A DNA stretch of 38,267 nucleotides from the NCBI GenBank assembly GCA_036511675.1, contig DATCBU010000017.1, positions 1 to 38,267 of the forward strand, read 5' to 3'. This document shows positions 14,649 to 22,703 of the stretch, in pieces; position 1 is the first letter of the stretch, and each line of letters opens with the position of its first letter. This DNA is from Chersky-840 sp036511675. Its GTDB lineage: Bacteria; Actinomycetota; Acidimicrobiia; Acidimicrobiales; UBA8190. Below the pieces are notes generated by a model, which worked only from the letters and a program-made list of their open reading frames with translations, was not told the origin of the DNA and made no database searches. Position numbers and translations under genes: made by a program.

Positions 14649-15923
14649 GTGGCGAAGTTCGGGGACGGCGGGGACCTCGTGAAGTGCAGTTTCTGCGGCA
14701 AGTCCCAGAAGCAGGTCAAGAAGCTCATCGCCGGGCCCGGTGTCTACATCTGCGACGAGTGCATCGACCTCTGCAACGACATCATCGCCGAGGAGCTCGC
14801 CGAGACGCCGGAGTTCTCCTTCGAGGAGCTGCCCAAGCCGCGTGAGATCTTCGACTTCCTCAATGACTACGTGATCGGCCAGGAGTACGCCAAGAAGATC
14901 CTCTCGGTGGCGGTTTACAACCACTACAAGCGTGTCCAGGCCGGGACGGCACAGGCGTCCGAGGTCGAGTTGGCGAAGTCCAACATCCTCCTGCTGGGCC
15001 CCACCGGATGCGGCAAGACGCTCCTGGCTCAAACCCTGGCCCGCATGCTCAACGTGCCGTTCGCCATCGCCGACGCCACGGCGCTGACCGAGGCGGGGTA
15101 CGTCGGCGAGGACGTGGAGAACATCCTCCTCAAGCTGATCCAGGCGGCCGACTACGACGTCAAGCGGGCCGAGACGGGGATCATCTACATCGACGAGATC
15201 GACAAGATCGCCCGCAAGAGCGAGAACCCGTCGATCACCCGGGACGTGTCGGGTGAGGGCGTGCAGCAAGCCCTGCTCAAGATCCTCGAGGGGACCACCG
15301 CCTCGGTGCCGCCCCAAGGGGGCCGCAAGCACCCCCATCAGGAATTCATCCAGATCGACACCACCAACATCCTGTTCGTCTGCGGCGGGGCCTTCGCCGG
15401 GGTCGACAAGATCATCGAGAGCCGCATCGGCCGCAAGGGCATCGGCTTCCGGGCCGAGGTGCGGCGCAGCACCGAAGCCCGAGACAGCGAAGTGCTCCGT
15501 CACGTCCTGCCCGAGGACCTCATCAAGTTCGGCCTGATCCCCGAATTCATCGGACGGCTCCCGGTCGTGGGTGCGGTGTCGAGCCTCGACAAGGAGGCGC
15601 TCATCCGGATCCTGGTCGAGCCCAAGAACGCGCTGGTCAAGCAGTACCGGCGGGTGTTCGAGCTCGACGGCGTGGAGCTCGAATTCGGCGACGACGCCCT
15701 GGAAGCTGTGGCCGAGCAGGCGTTGTTGCGCGGCACCGGCGCCCGAGGCCTGCGGGCCATCCTCGAAGAGGTGCTGCTCGAGGTCATGTACGACCTCCCC
15801 AGCCGAACCGATGTCGGCAAGTGCGTCATCGACCGGGCGGTGGTGCTCGACCGCGTCCACCCGACGCTCGTACCCCAAAGCGAGCCGGCCAACAAGGTGC
15901 GCACGCGCCGGGCCGCTTCCTGA
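14649..15923 (+). CDS. clpX: ATP-dependent Clp protease ATP-binding subunit ClpX
   Basis: The product has 424 residues from a GTG after GAAGGGGG. An N-terminal zinc-binding domain has C13, C16, C35 and C38. The AAA+ module has Walker A GPTGCGKT (117-124), Walker B with D182 and E183 in IIYIDEIDK, the pore loop GYVGED and the IGF loop (IGRKGIGF) that docks on ClpP. The C-terminal GTGARGLRAILEE matches sensor 2. All functional residues are present. ClpX unfolds tagged or regulatory proteins and feeds them to ClpP. The gene lies 30 bases after clpP and probably shares its operon. Confidence 0.98.
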   Translation: MAKFGDGGDLVKCSFCGKSQKQVKKLIAGPGVYICDECIDLCNDIIAEELAETPEFSFEELPKPREIFDFLNDYVIGQEYAKKILSVAVYNHYKRVQAGTAQASEVELAKSNILLLGPTGCGKTLLAQTLARMLNVPFAIADATALTEAGYVGEDVENILLKLIQAADYDVKRAETGIIYIDEIDKIARKSENPSITRDVSGEGVQQALLKILEGTTASVPPQGGRKHPHQEFIQIDTTNILFVCGGAFAGVDKIIESRIGRKGIGFRAEVRRSTEARDSEVLRHVLPEDLIKFGLIPEFIGRLPVVGAVSSLDKEALIRILVEPKNALVKQYRRVFELDGVELEFGDDALEAVAEQALLRGTGARGLRAILEEVLLEVMYDLPSRTDVGKCVIDRAVVLDRVHPTLVPQSEPANKVRTRRAAS

Positions 15924-15941
15924 CAGGTTTGCTCCCCGGCG

Positions 15942-17315
15942 GTGTCAGTTCGCACCGACAGCGACGCGTCGCGCTCCGGGCGCGACGAGATGGTGGCATG
16001 GCTCGACAGCCACACCGACTACGAGTTGTCCATGCCCACGCGCGTGGGTGCGCCCACACTGGACCGCATCCGTGCCTGGTGCCGCCTACTCGGTGACCCC
16101 GAGCGTTCGTGCCCCGTCATCCACGTGACCGGCACCAACGGCAAGGGCTCGACGGCCAAGATCGTGACCGAGCTCCTCATGACGGACGGGCTCAGCGTCG
16201 GTACCTACACCAGCCCCAATCTGGCCCGGGTGAACGAGCGCCTGGCCCGCAACGGTGAGCCCATCGACGACGACGAGCTGGCCGAGGTGCTCGGTTCCCT
16301 GGCGGACCTCGAGCCCCTGCTCAGCGAACGGACGACCCGGTTCGAACTCCTCACCGCCGCCGCCTTCCGCTGGTTCGCCGACAGCCCCGTCGACGTGGCG
16401 GTGATCGAGGTGGGCCTCGGGGGGCGCTGGGATGCCACCAACGTGGTCGAGCCCGACGTGGCGGTGATCACCAACGTGAGCTACGACCACGTGGAGATCC
16501 TGGGCCCGACGTTGCTCGACATCGCCACCGAGAAGGCCGGCATCATCAAGCCGGGGTGCCGTGTGGTGGTGGGCGAGACCGATCCCGAGCTGCTCGGTGT
16601 CTTCATGGCGGCCGCCGAGGAGTGCGGGGCGGCAGAGACCTGGGTGCGGGGAGTGGAGTTCGCCTGCACCGAGAGCCGGGTGGCGGTGGGCGGCCGCCTG
16701 CTCGACCTGCGCACCCCGGGGGCGCACTACCCCGAGGTCTTCTTATCGCTCCACGGGGCCTACCAGGGCGACAACGCCGCGTGTGCCGTGGCCGCGGCGG
16801 AAGCCTTCTTCGGTGCCCCGCTCGCCCCCGAGGTGGTCGAGTACGCCCTGGGCTCGGTGAAGGTTCCCGGCCGCATGGAGATCGTCGGGAGGTCCCCGGT
16901 CATCGTCCTCGACGGGGCCCACAACGTGGCGGGCGCCCAGGCGTTGGCCCGGGCCCTGGTGGACGAGCTCGCCCCGTCCGAGGACACCGTGGTGCTCATC
17001 GGCATGCTCCAGGGCCGGGACCCCAGCGCCATGCTCGAGGCGCTGCGCCTCGCCGGGGTGGGGACGGTGGTGGCGTGCACGGCGCCGTCTCCCCGGGCCT
17101 TGCCGGCCGCGACCATCGCCGAGGCGGCCCGCGCCCTGGGACTGCACGCCCTGGCGGCCGACACCGTGGTCGACGGCCTCACCCTGGCCCGGGCCCGGCT
17201 GTCGCCGACCTCGACGCTCATCGTGACGGGATCGCTGTACGTAGTGGCCGAGGCCAGGGCGGTGCTGGTGGGATCGACCGCGTGGGTCGACCCCGATAGC
17301 CTCTCCGAGCCATGA
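15942..17315 (+). CDS. folC: Folylpolyglutamate synthase / dihydrofolate synthase
   Basis: The product has 457 residues from GTG 15942; an ATG at 15990 (MVAWLDSHTDYE) is an alternative closer to the conserved region. Mur-ligase-type ATP binding is shown by VTGTNGKGST (62-71), followed by TYTSPNLARVNERL, EVGLGGRWDATN and VLDGAHNVAGAQ, all FolC signatures. The enzyme adds glutamate to folates, and bifunctional members also make dihydrofolate from dihydropteroate. In mycobacteria and Streptomyces valS usually precedes folC; here clpX does. The end overlaps ndk by ATGA. Confidence 0.96.
   Translation: MSVRTDSDASRSGRDEMVAWLDSHTDYELSMPTRVGAPTLDRIRAWCRLLGDPERSCPVIHVTGTNGKGSTAKIVTELLMTDGLSVGTYTSPNLARVNERLARNGEPIDDDELAEVLGSLADLEPLLSERTTRFELLTAAAFRWFADSPVDVAVIEVGLGGRWDATNVVEPDVAVITNVSYDHVEILGPTLLDIATEKAGIIKPGCRVVVGETDPELLGVFMAAAEECGAAETWVRGVEFACTESRVAVGGRLLDLRTPGAHYPEVFLSLHGAYQGDNAACAVAAAEAFFGAPLAPEVVEYALGSVKVPGRMEIVGRSPVIVLDGAHNVAGAQALARALVDELAPSEDTVVLIGMLQGRDPSAMLEALRLAGVGTVVACTAPSPRALPAATIAEAARALGLHALAADTVVDGLTLARARLSPTSTLIVTGSLYVVAEARAVLVGSTAWVDPDSLSEP
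17297..17302 (+). promoter_or_regulatory. -10-like hexamer TAGCCT before ndk
   Basis: TAGCCT lies within the end of folC, 9 bases before the ndk ATG. It could give a nearly leaderless ndk transcript in addition to read-through from folC. Confidence 0.4.
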
Positions 17316-17722
17316 ACCGCACCCTGGTCATCTGCAAGCCCGACGCCGTCGAGCGCGGACTGGTGGGGGAGGTGGTCGGGCGCCTCGAGCGCAAGGGGCT
17401 GCGCCTGGTGGCGGCCGAGCTGCGCCAGATCGACAAAGAAACGGCCTCGGAACACTACGAGGAGCACCGGGGCAAGCCCTTCTACGAGGACCTGGTGGGA
17501 TTCATCACACGATCGCCGGCCATGGTGCTCGTCGTGGAGGGCCCCGACGACACATGGAGCATCGTCCGGACCTTGATGGGCCCGACCAACCCTGCCGAGG
17601 CCCCTCCGGGGACCATTCGCGGCGATCTGGGGACCGTGCTGAGCGAGAACCTCATCCACGGATCGGACTCGGCCGCATCGGCGGCGCGCGAGATCGCCAT
17701 CTTCTTCCCGGGACTGCGCTGA
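17312..17722 (+). CDS. ndk: Nucleoside diphosphate kinase
   Basis: The product has 136 residues, the normal length. The phosphate-carrying histidine is H116 in the NLIHGSDS signature; MNRTLVICKPDAVERGLVGEV at the start and TRSPAMVLVVEG are also typical. The enzyme transfers the gamma phosphate among nucleoside triphosphates through a phosphohistidine. The start overlaps the folC stop by ATGA. The folC-ndk pair next to mreB is a common actinobacterial arrangement. Confidence 0.97.
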   Translation: MNRTLVICKPDAVERGLVGEVVGRLERKGLRLVAAELRQIDKETASEHYEEHRGKPFYEDLVGFITRSPAMVLVVEGPDDTWSIVRTLMGPTNPAEAPPGTIRGDLGTVLSENLIHGSDSAASAAREIAIFFPGLR

Positions 17723-17777
17723 CGCCGTAGGACCGTCGTCATGGAGTTGTAACCCCGCGCACGGCGCCCACCTCGCC

Positions 17778-17806
17778 TTGTGTGCCCGGGTGCAGTCCCG
17801 TAGCCT
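17778..17806 (+). promoter_or_regulatory. Promoter for mreB: TTGTGT, 17 bases, TAGCCT
   Basis: A -35-like TTGTGT (17778-17783) and a -10-like TAGCCT (17801-17806) are separated by the ideal 17 bases. The predicted transcript starts near 17813, giving a leader of about 75 bases before the mreB ATG. The leader contains an AGAGG ribosome site at 17871-17875. Confidence 0.6.
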
Positions 17807-17887
17807 GGGCACAACCCCCAGTACAGAGGCGGGAGGCCGCCCGGATTCGGCGACGGTCCCCGCTCCATCAAGAGGTAGATCGACGCC

Positions 17888-18919
17888 ATGCGGGACAACC
17901 GGTTCTTCTTGCTCGGCCGCGATATGGCCGTCGACCTCGGCACAGCCAACACGCTTGTGTACGTGCGCGGTCGCGGCATCATCCTGAACGAACCGTCGGT
18001 CGTGGCGGTGAACGTCAAAGACGGCCGCCCGCTGGCCGTGGGTGCCGAAGCCAAGCGCATGATCGGTCGCACCCCCAGCCACATCCAGGCCATCCGCCCT
18101 CTGAAAGATGGCGTCATCGCCGACTTCGAGATCTGCGAGAAGATGCTGCGTTACTTCATCCAGCGCGTCCACCAGCGTCGCTTCGCCAAGCCGCGCATGG
18201 TGATCTGCGTTCCCTCGGGCATCACCGGAGTCGAGCAGCGCGCCGTCATGGAGGCTGCCGAGTACGCCGGTGCCCGCAAGGCCTACATCATCGAGGAGCC
18301 CATGGCCGCGGCCATCGGGGCCGGGCTTCCCGTGCACGAGCCCACCGGCAACATGGTGGTCGACATCGGAGGTGGCACCACCGAAGTGGCTGTCATCTCG
18401 CTCGGCGGCATCGTGACGAGCCAGTCGGTGCGGATCGGTGGTGACGAGCTCGACGAAGCGATCATCTCCTACATCAAGAAGGAGTACAGCCTGGCGTTGG
18501 GCGAGCGCACGGCCGAGGAGATCAAGATCGCGCTGGGATCGGCCTTCGCTCTGGAAGAGGAATTGCACGCCGAGATCCGGGGTCGGGACCTGGTCACCGG
18601 CCTCCCCAAGACCGTCGTGGTGTCCACCGAAGAGATCCGCAAGGCGATCGACGAGCCCGTGTCGGCCATCATCGACGCCGTCAAGGTGACCCTGGACAAG
18701 ACCCCGCCCGAGCTCGCCGCCGACATCATGGAGCAGGGGATCGTGCTCACCGGTGGCGGCGCCCTGCTCCACGGCCTCGACGCCCGCCTGCAAGAGGAGA
18801 CGGGCATGCCCATCGTGGTCGCCCGCGATCCTCTCAACTGCGTGGCGATCGGCAGTGGCCAGTGCCTCGAGGAGTTCGAAGCGCTCAAGCAGGTCCTCAT
18901 CACGTCCTCGGCGGGGTGA
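17888..18919 (+). CDS. mreB: Rod-shape determining protein MreB
   Basis: The product has 343 residues, the usual length. It is an actin-like ATPase with phosphate 1 (VDLGTANTLVY), phosphate 2 (VDIGGGTTEVAVISLGG) and adenosine (LTGGGALLHGLD) motifs. The N-terminus MRDNRFFLLGRD could contribute to membrane contact. MreB filaments guide the elongation machinery encoded downstream (mreC, mreD, PBP2). It has a separate promoter with a 75-base leader, and the 110-base gap to mreC holds two inverted repeats. Its presence implies rod-like growth by lateral wall synthesis, unlike the polar growth of mycobacteria, which lack mreB. Confidence 0.98.
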   Translation: MRDNRFFLLGRDMAVDLGTANTLVYVRGRGIILNEPSVVAVNVKDGRPLAVGAEAKRMIGRTPSHIQAIRPLKDGVIADFEICEKMLRYFIQRVHQRRFAKPRMVICVPSGITGVEQRAVMEAAEYAGARKAYIIEEPMAAAIGAGLPVHEPTGNMVVDIGGGTTEVAVISLGGIVTSQSVRIGGDELDEAIISYIKKEYSLALGERTAEEIKIALGSAFALEEELHAEIRGRDLVTGLPKTVVVSTEEIRKAIDEPVSAIIDAVKVTLDKTPPELAADIMEQGIVLTGGGALLHGLDARLQEETGMPIVVARDPLNCVAIGSGQCLEEFEALKQVLITSSAG

Positions 18920-18926
18920 TGGGCGT

Positions 18927-19005
18927 CCGCGCCAGGCGCGGCCCTCGTGACGTCATCGCAGATCGGGACCGTCTGTCGCGGCGGCGGCGCGCCGGCGGAG
19001 CCGGC
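18927..19005 (+). repeat. Two inverted repeats in the mreB-mreC gap
   Basis: CCGCGCC and GGCGCGG (18927-18941) are perfectly complementary around a single base, starting 7 bases after the mreB stop. GCCGGC-GGA-GCCGGC (18991-19005) is a second possible hairpin 24 bases before mreC. Either could attenuate transcription or stabilise the mreB 3' end, allowing more mreB than mreC/mreD product. No T-run is present. Confidence 0.45.
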
Positions 19006-19029
19006 ACCCCCTCCTGAGCGGATTCCTGC

Positions 19030-19875
19030 ATGCCGAGGAGGACACGGCGCGCCCGGCGTGCTCGGCGAGGGATGACGATCGGGTTGCTCGTCCTGGCGTC
19101 GATCGCCATCATCACCCTCGATTACCGGGGGCAGGCCCACGGCGTCATCTCGGGAGTCAAACGTGGTGCGCATGACGCCTTCTCACCGGTGCAGCACGCC
19201 GTCGACGCCGTCGCCCGGCCGGTGGGAAGCTTTCTGTCGGGCGCGATCCACGGTGGTGACCTCGAGTCGCAGAATGCCAAGCTGCGACGCGAGATCGGCG
19301 ACCTGCAGCGCCAAGCCTTGATCACCCAGGCAACGAGGAATTCACTGCGGGCCCTGCAGCGCCTCGACCAGTTGCCGTGGGTCGGCTCCACACCCACCGT
19401 CACCGCTCAGGTGACCGCACTGAGCCCGTCGGACTTCGCGGCCACGGTGCAGCTCGACAAGGGCAGCACCAGCGGCGTGGCCGTCGGCATGCCCGTGGTG
19501 GGGGGAGCGGGGTTGGTGGGACAAGTCATCGAGGTGTGGTCCTCGGGCTGCACGGTACGCCTTGTCACCGACGTCAACTCGTCGGTCGGGGTCCGCTTCG
19601 GTGCGGGGGGGAACCTTGCCCTCGTGCAGGGCTCGGGTTTGGGGAGGGGTCTGACCGTGAACCTCGTCGCCCCGGGAACAGCGCTGCACAAGGGAGAGGT
19701 GCTCACCACGAGCGGCCTGCAGAACGCGCAATACCCCGCGGCTATCCCCGTGGCCAGTGTCACGTCGTTCTCCTCGACCCCCTCGGCCACACAAGAGGCC
19801 GTGTCGGCCCGGCCTCTCGCCGATCTCGCCGTCTTGCAGTACGTCGACGTGCTCCAGTGGCAGTCGTCGCCGTGA
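19030..19875 (+). CDS. mreC: Rod-shape determining protein MreC
   Basis: The product has 281 residues. A very basic N-terminus (RRTRRARRARR) precedes one transmembrane helix (about 15-31), followed by an extracytoplasmic coiled coil (about 77-113) and a beta-rich MreC domain with VTALSPSDFAATVQLDKGS, GMPVVGGAGLVGQV and VTDVNSSVGVRF. MreC links the cytoplasmic MreB filaments to the penicillin-binding protein outside the membrane. No ribosome site is obvious before the ATG. The end overlaps mreD by GTGA. Confidence 0.95.
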   Translation: MPRRTRRARRARRGMTIGLLVLASIAIITLDYRGQAHGVISGVKRGAHDAFSPVQHAVDAVARPVGSFLSGAIHGGDLESQNAKLRREIGDLQRQALITQATRNSLRALQRLDQLPWVGSTPTVTAQVTALSPSDFAATVQLDKGSTSGVAVGMPVVGGAGLVGQVIEVWSSGCTVRLVTDVNSSVGVRFGAGGNLALVQGSGLGRGLTVNLVAPGTALHKGEVLTTSGLQNAQYPAAIPVASVTSFSSTPSATQEAVSARPLADLAVLQYVDVLQWQSSP

Positions 19876-20429
19876 CCCGAACGGCGCGGGCCGCAAGGGC
19901 CCTCACCTTGGCCGATGTGGCCCGGGCCACCATCGTGATCGTGGTGGTGCTGGTCATCCAGCAGACCGTGCTCGACTCGGTGCGCATCGGAGGGGCCCAT
20001 CCCGATCTCATGGTGCTCCTGCCCGTGATGGCCGGCTACGCCGCTGGTCCGGACCGGGGTGCGGTCTTCGGGTTCATCACCGGCCTCGTGGCCGACCTGT
20101 TCCTTCCCACCCCCTACGGACTCTCGGCCCTGGTGGGCTGCTTGTTGGGGTTCTCTACCGGGATCGCCACCCGGGGCCTGGTCCGCAGCTCGTGGTGGCT
20201 GCCGCCGGTGGTGGCGGCCGGGGCGACGGCCGCCGGCATGGGTGCGTACGCCATCCTGGGTGCCGTGCTCGGCGATCCAGGGATGCTCAGGGCCTACCTG
20301 GTCCCCGCCCTGGTGGTGGAGACGCCCTCGGCCGCCCTCCTGGCGGTCCCCGTCCTGCGCTTCGTGGCCTGGGCCGTGCCCGAGCCCGGGCCCAGCCACG
20401 GGGCTCCCGCCGCGGGGAGCGTGCGGTGA
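19872..20429 (+). CDS. mreD: Rod-shape determining protein MreD
   Basis: The product has 185 residues from a GTG overlapping the mreC stop. It is strongly hydrophobic with about five membrane segments (for example ATIVIVVVLVIQQTVLDSV, FGFITGLVADLFLPTPYG, and LSALVGCLLGFSTGIATRG). The FGFxxGLxxDLxxPxPxG pattern is the MreD hallmark. It is an integral-membrane part of the elongasome. The stop overlaps the start of the PBP2 gene by GTGA, so mreC, mreD and PBP2 are translationally coupled. Confidence 0.93.
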   Translation: MTRTARAARALTLADVARATIVIVVVLVIQQTVLDSVRIGGAHPDLMVLLPVMAGYAAGPDRGAVFGFITGLVADLFLPTPYGLSALVGCLLGFSTGIATRGLVRSSWWLPPVVAAGATAAGMGAYAILGAVLGDPGMLRAYLVPALVVETPSAALLAVPVLRFVAWAVPEPGPSHGAPAAGSVR

Positions 20430-22690
20430 GGTTCCGGCGCCGGCGCTTCGCCCTGTCGCTGCGCAGCGCCGACACCCCCAAGCGCCCGCCCCGGACACCG
20501 CGCACCGGGGGTCGTGTGCGCCACCCGTTCCGTGGGGCGCGCTTCTATCCCAAGCCTAAGACTCCTCGTCCGGAACGACCACAAGAGCCCAGTGGACCGC
20601 GCATGCGTCCTCGTCGATCGGTCGTGGACCGGGTCATGGCGGTCAGCGAGCCCTCGGCGCCGCGCACCGTCATACGGCTGCGCGTGCTGGGTGTCGTCGT
20701 GGCCGCGCTTTTCTCGCTCATGTTCATCCGACTGTGGTACCTCCAGGTCCTCGACACCTCGGCCTATTCCAAGACGGTGACCGCCAACCAGGTCCGCGAC
20801 GTCGAGGTCGCCGCGCCCCGGGGCCTCATCACCGACCGCAACGACAACATCATGGTGGGCGATCAGGTGACCCAGGACATCACGCTGTCGCGGGTGTCGG
20901 CCCAGGAGTACCCGGCGGTGGTGGGCCAGCTGGCCGCCCTGCTCGGGATCCCGTCCGCCCAGATCCAAGCCGACCTGGCCAACGTCCAGTACAGCCTGTA
21001 CAAGCCGGTCCCGATCCTCGAAAGCGCGCCCCTCTCCGACGTGCTCTACATCGGCGAGCACGCCTCGATGTTCCCCGGCGTGTCGACGGTGGCCGACACC
21101 AACCGCACGTATCCCCTGAGCCAGACCGGCGTCCAGATGCTCGGGTACGTGGGCCAGATCTCGAGCGAACAGCTCCAAGCCCACTCGTCACAGGGGTACC
21201 AGCTCGGGGACCTCTACGGGCAGAGTGGGCTCGAGAACAAGTACCAGGGGGTGCTCCGGGGACGTCCCGGCGTCGACAAGGTCGAGGTCGACGCCCACGG
21301 ACAGGTGGTGGGCAGCCTGGGAGAGACCCCGCCCACAGCGGGAGATGACGTCATCACCAACATCGACTCCGGGCTCGAACAGACCCTGCAGCAGGCCCTC
21401 GACGGCGAGATCGCGTCACTCAAGGGAAAGTCGACCGAAGGCGCGGCGGTCGCCCTCGACCCCCAGACGGGGGCGGTGCTGGCCCTGGTGTCATCGCCGA
21501 CCTACGACCCGACGTGGTGGACCAACGGGATCTCCACCGCCCACTACCACCAGATCCAGTCCACCGGCGCCCAGAACGACAACGCCATCCAGGGCCTCTA
21601 CACCCCGGGGTCGACGTTCAAGTTGGCGACCGCCACCGCCGCGCTGCAGACGGGGCTGATCTCTCCCGGGTACACGTTCAACGACACCGGGGCGTACACG
21701 ATCACCGGGTGCGCGGCGGGTGGTGTGGGGTGCACCACCTATCACGACAACGAGGGCGAGGTGGGCGGGCGGGTGAACGTGTCGCAGGCGCTCACGGTGT
21801 CGAGCGACATCTTCTTCTACAACCTCGGCGTCGAGTTCTGGAACCAGCAGGGCCACTACGGCAAGACCCCCATCCAGAACTCCGCCGCCCAACTCGGCTA
21901 CGGGGACGTGACGGGGATCGACCTTCCCGACGAGACCCATTTCGCCCGCGTGGACTCCCCGCAGGTGGTGGCGCGTGAGCACCACCAAGATCCCAAGGAC
22001 TACCCCAACAGCGGGTGGTTCACCGGGAACAACCTCGAGCTCGCCTTCGGCCAAGGCGGGACGGTCATCACGCCGATCGAGCAGGCCGTCGCCTATGCCA
22101 CCTTCGCCAACGGAGGCACCCGGTACGTCCCGGAAGTAGCCGCCGGCATGGTCAATGCCCACGGGAAGCTGGTGCGCACCATCGCCCCCAAGGTCGCCGG
22201 GCACATCAACTATTCGCCCGCCAACTACCAGGCCATCCTCCAAGGGCTCGAGGGCGTGGTGCAGAACTCCAAGGGCACTGCCTCGGGCGCCTTCACGGGC
22301 TTTCCGCTGTCCAGCTTCCCCCTGGCCGGCAAGACGGGGACGGCGACCACCAACGAGCAGCAGCCCAACTCCTGGTTCGTCGCCTGGGGCCCTGTGCCCG
22401 ATCCCCACTATCTGATCGCTGTGGTGGTCCAGGGGGGTGGGCTGGGGTCCCAGGCGGCCGCCCCGGTGGTGCGCCAGGGATTCGACTACTTGGTGGCCCA
22501 CCCCGAATCGCCGACCAGGGTGGCCTCGGCCACGACTCCGGCGGCGGTGCTGCCCCCGACCACCACCACCGTCCCGACCACCAAGGGGGCCACATCGGGA
22601 TCGCCTCCCACGACGGGCCCGAGGACGGCCACCACCACGGCCCGGGCCCTCGCCTCCACTCGGCGCCGGGCCCGTCGGGGCGGGCTCTAG
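20426..22690 (+). CDS. mrdA: Penicillin-binding protein 2, elongasome transpeptidase
   Basis: The product has 754 residues from the GTG overlapping mreD; a later ATG at 20603 would drop a basic Pro-rich cytoplasmic extension. A transmembrane helix (VLGVVVAALFSLMFIRLWYLQ) is followed by the PBP dimerisation domain with RGLITDRNDNIMV. The transpeptidase motifs are STFK (396-399), SSD (459-461, the S-x-D form usual in PBP2) and KTGT (636-639). The last 70 or so residues are a Thr/Pro/Ala-rich tail absent from typical PBP2. The enzyme cross-links lateral peptidoglycan and is the expected target of mecillinam-type beta-lactams. The usual partner gene rodA is not adjacent. Confidence 0.95.
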   Translation: MRFRRRRFALSLRSADTPKRPPRTPRTGGRVRHPFRGARFYPKPKTPRPERPQEPSGPRMRPRRSVVDRVMAVSEPSAPRTVIRLRVLGVVVAALFSLMFIRLWYLQVLDTSAYSKTVTANQVRDVEVAAPRGLITDRNDNIMVGDQVTQDITLSRVSAQEYPAVVGQLAALLGIPSAQIQADLANVQYSLYKPVPILESAPLSDVLYIGEHASMFPGVSTVADTNRTYPLSQTGVQMLGYVGQISSEQLQAHSSQGYQLGDLYGQSGLENKYQGVLRGRPGVDKVEVDAHGQVVGSLGETPPTAGDDVITNIDSGLEQTLQQALDGEIASLKGKSTEGAAVALDPQTGAVLALVSSPTYDPTWWTNGISTAHYHQIQSTGAQNDNAIQGLYTPGSTFKLATATAALQTGLISPGYTFNDTGAYTITGCAAGGVGCTTYHDNEGEVGGRVNVSQALTVSSDIFFYNLGVEFWNQQGHYGKTPIQNSAAQLGYGDVTGIDLPDETHFARVDSPQVVAREHHQDPKDYPNSGWFTGNNLELAFGQGGTVITPIEQAVAYATFANGGTRYVPEVAAGMVNAHGKLVRTIAPKVAGHINYSPANYQAILQGLEGVVQNSKGTASGAFTGFPLSSFPLAGKTGTATTNEQQPNSWFVAWGPVPDPHYLIAVVVQGGGLGSQAAAPVVRQGFDYLVAHPESPTRVASATTPAAVLPPTTTTVPTTKGATSGSPPTTGPRTATTTARALASTRRRARRGGL

Positions 22691-22693
22691 ACT
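22688..22693 (+). promoter_or_regulatory. -10-like hexamer TAGACT before the radical SAM gene
   Basis: TAGACT overlaps the TAG stop of the PBP2 gene and lies 10 bases before the next ATG, with no ribosome site between them. It is the same hexamer as that before tig. Confidence 0.4.
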
Positions 22694-22703
22694 CAGCGGG
22701 CAC

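Noticed and set aside
14343..15878. 511-residue minus-strand frame opposite clpP/clpX
   Set aside because: It is antisense to highly conserved genes, and its Asp/Leu/Val/His-rich composition mirrors the codon positions of the plus strand.
16760..18793. 677-residue minus-strand frame opposite folC, ndk and mreB
   Set aside because: It spans three well-identified plus-strand genes and their gap; no domain is recognisable.
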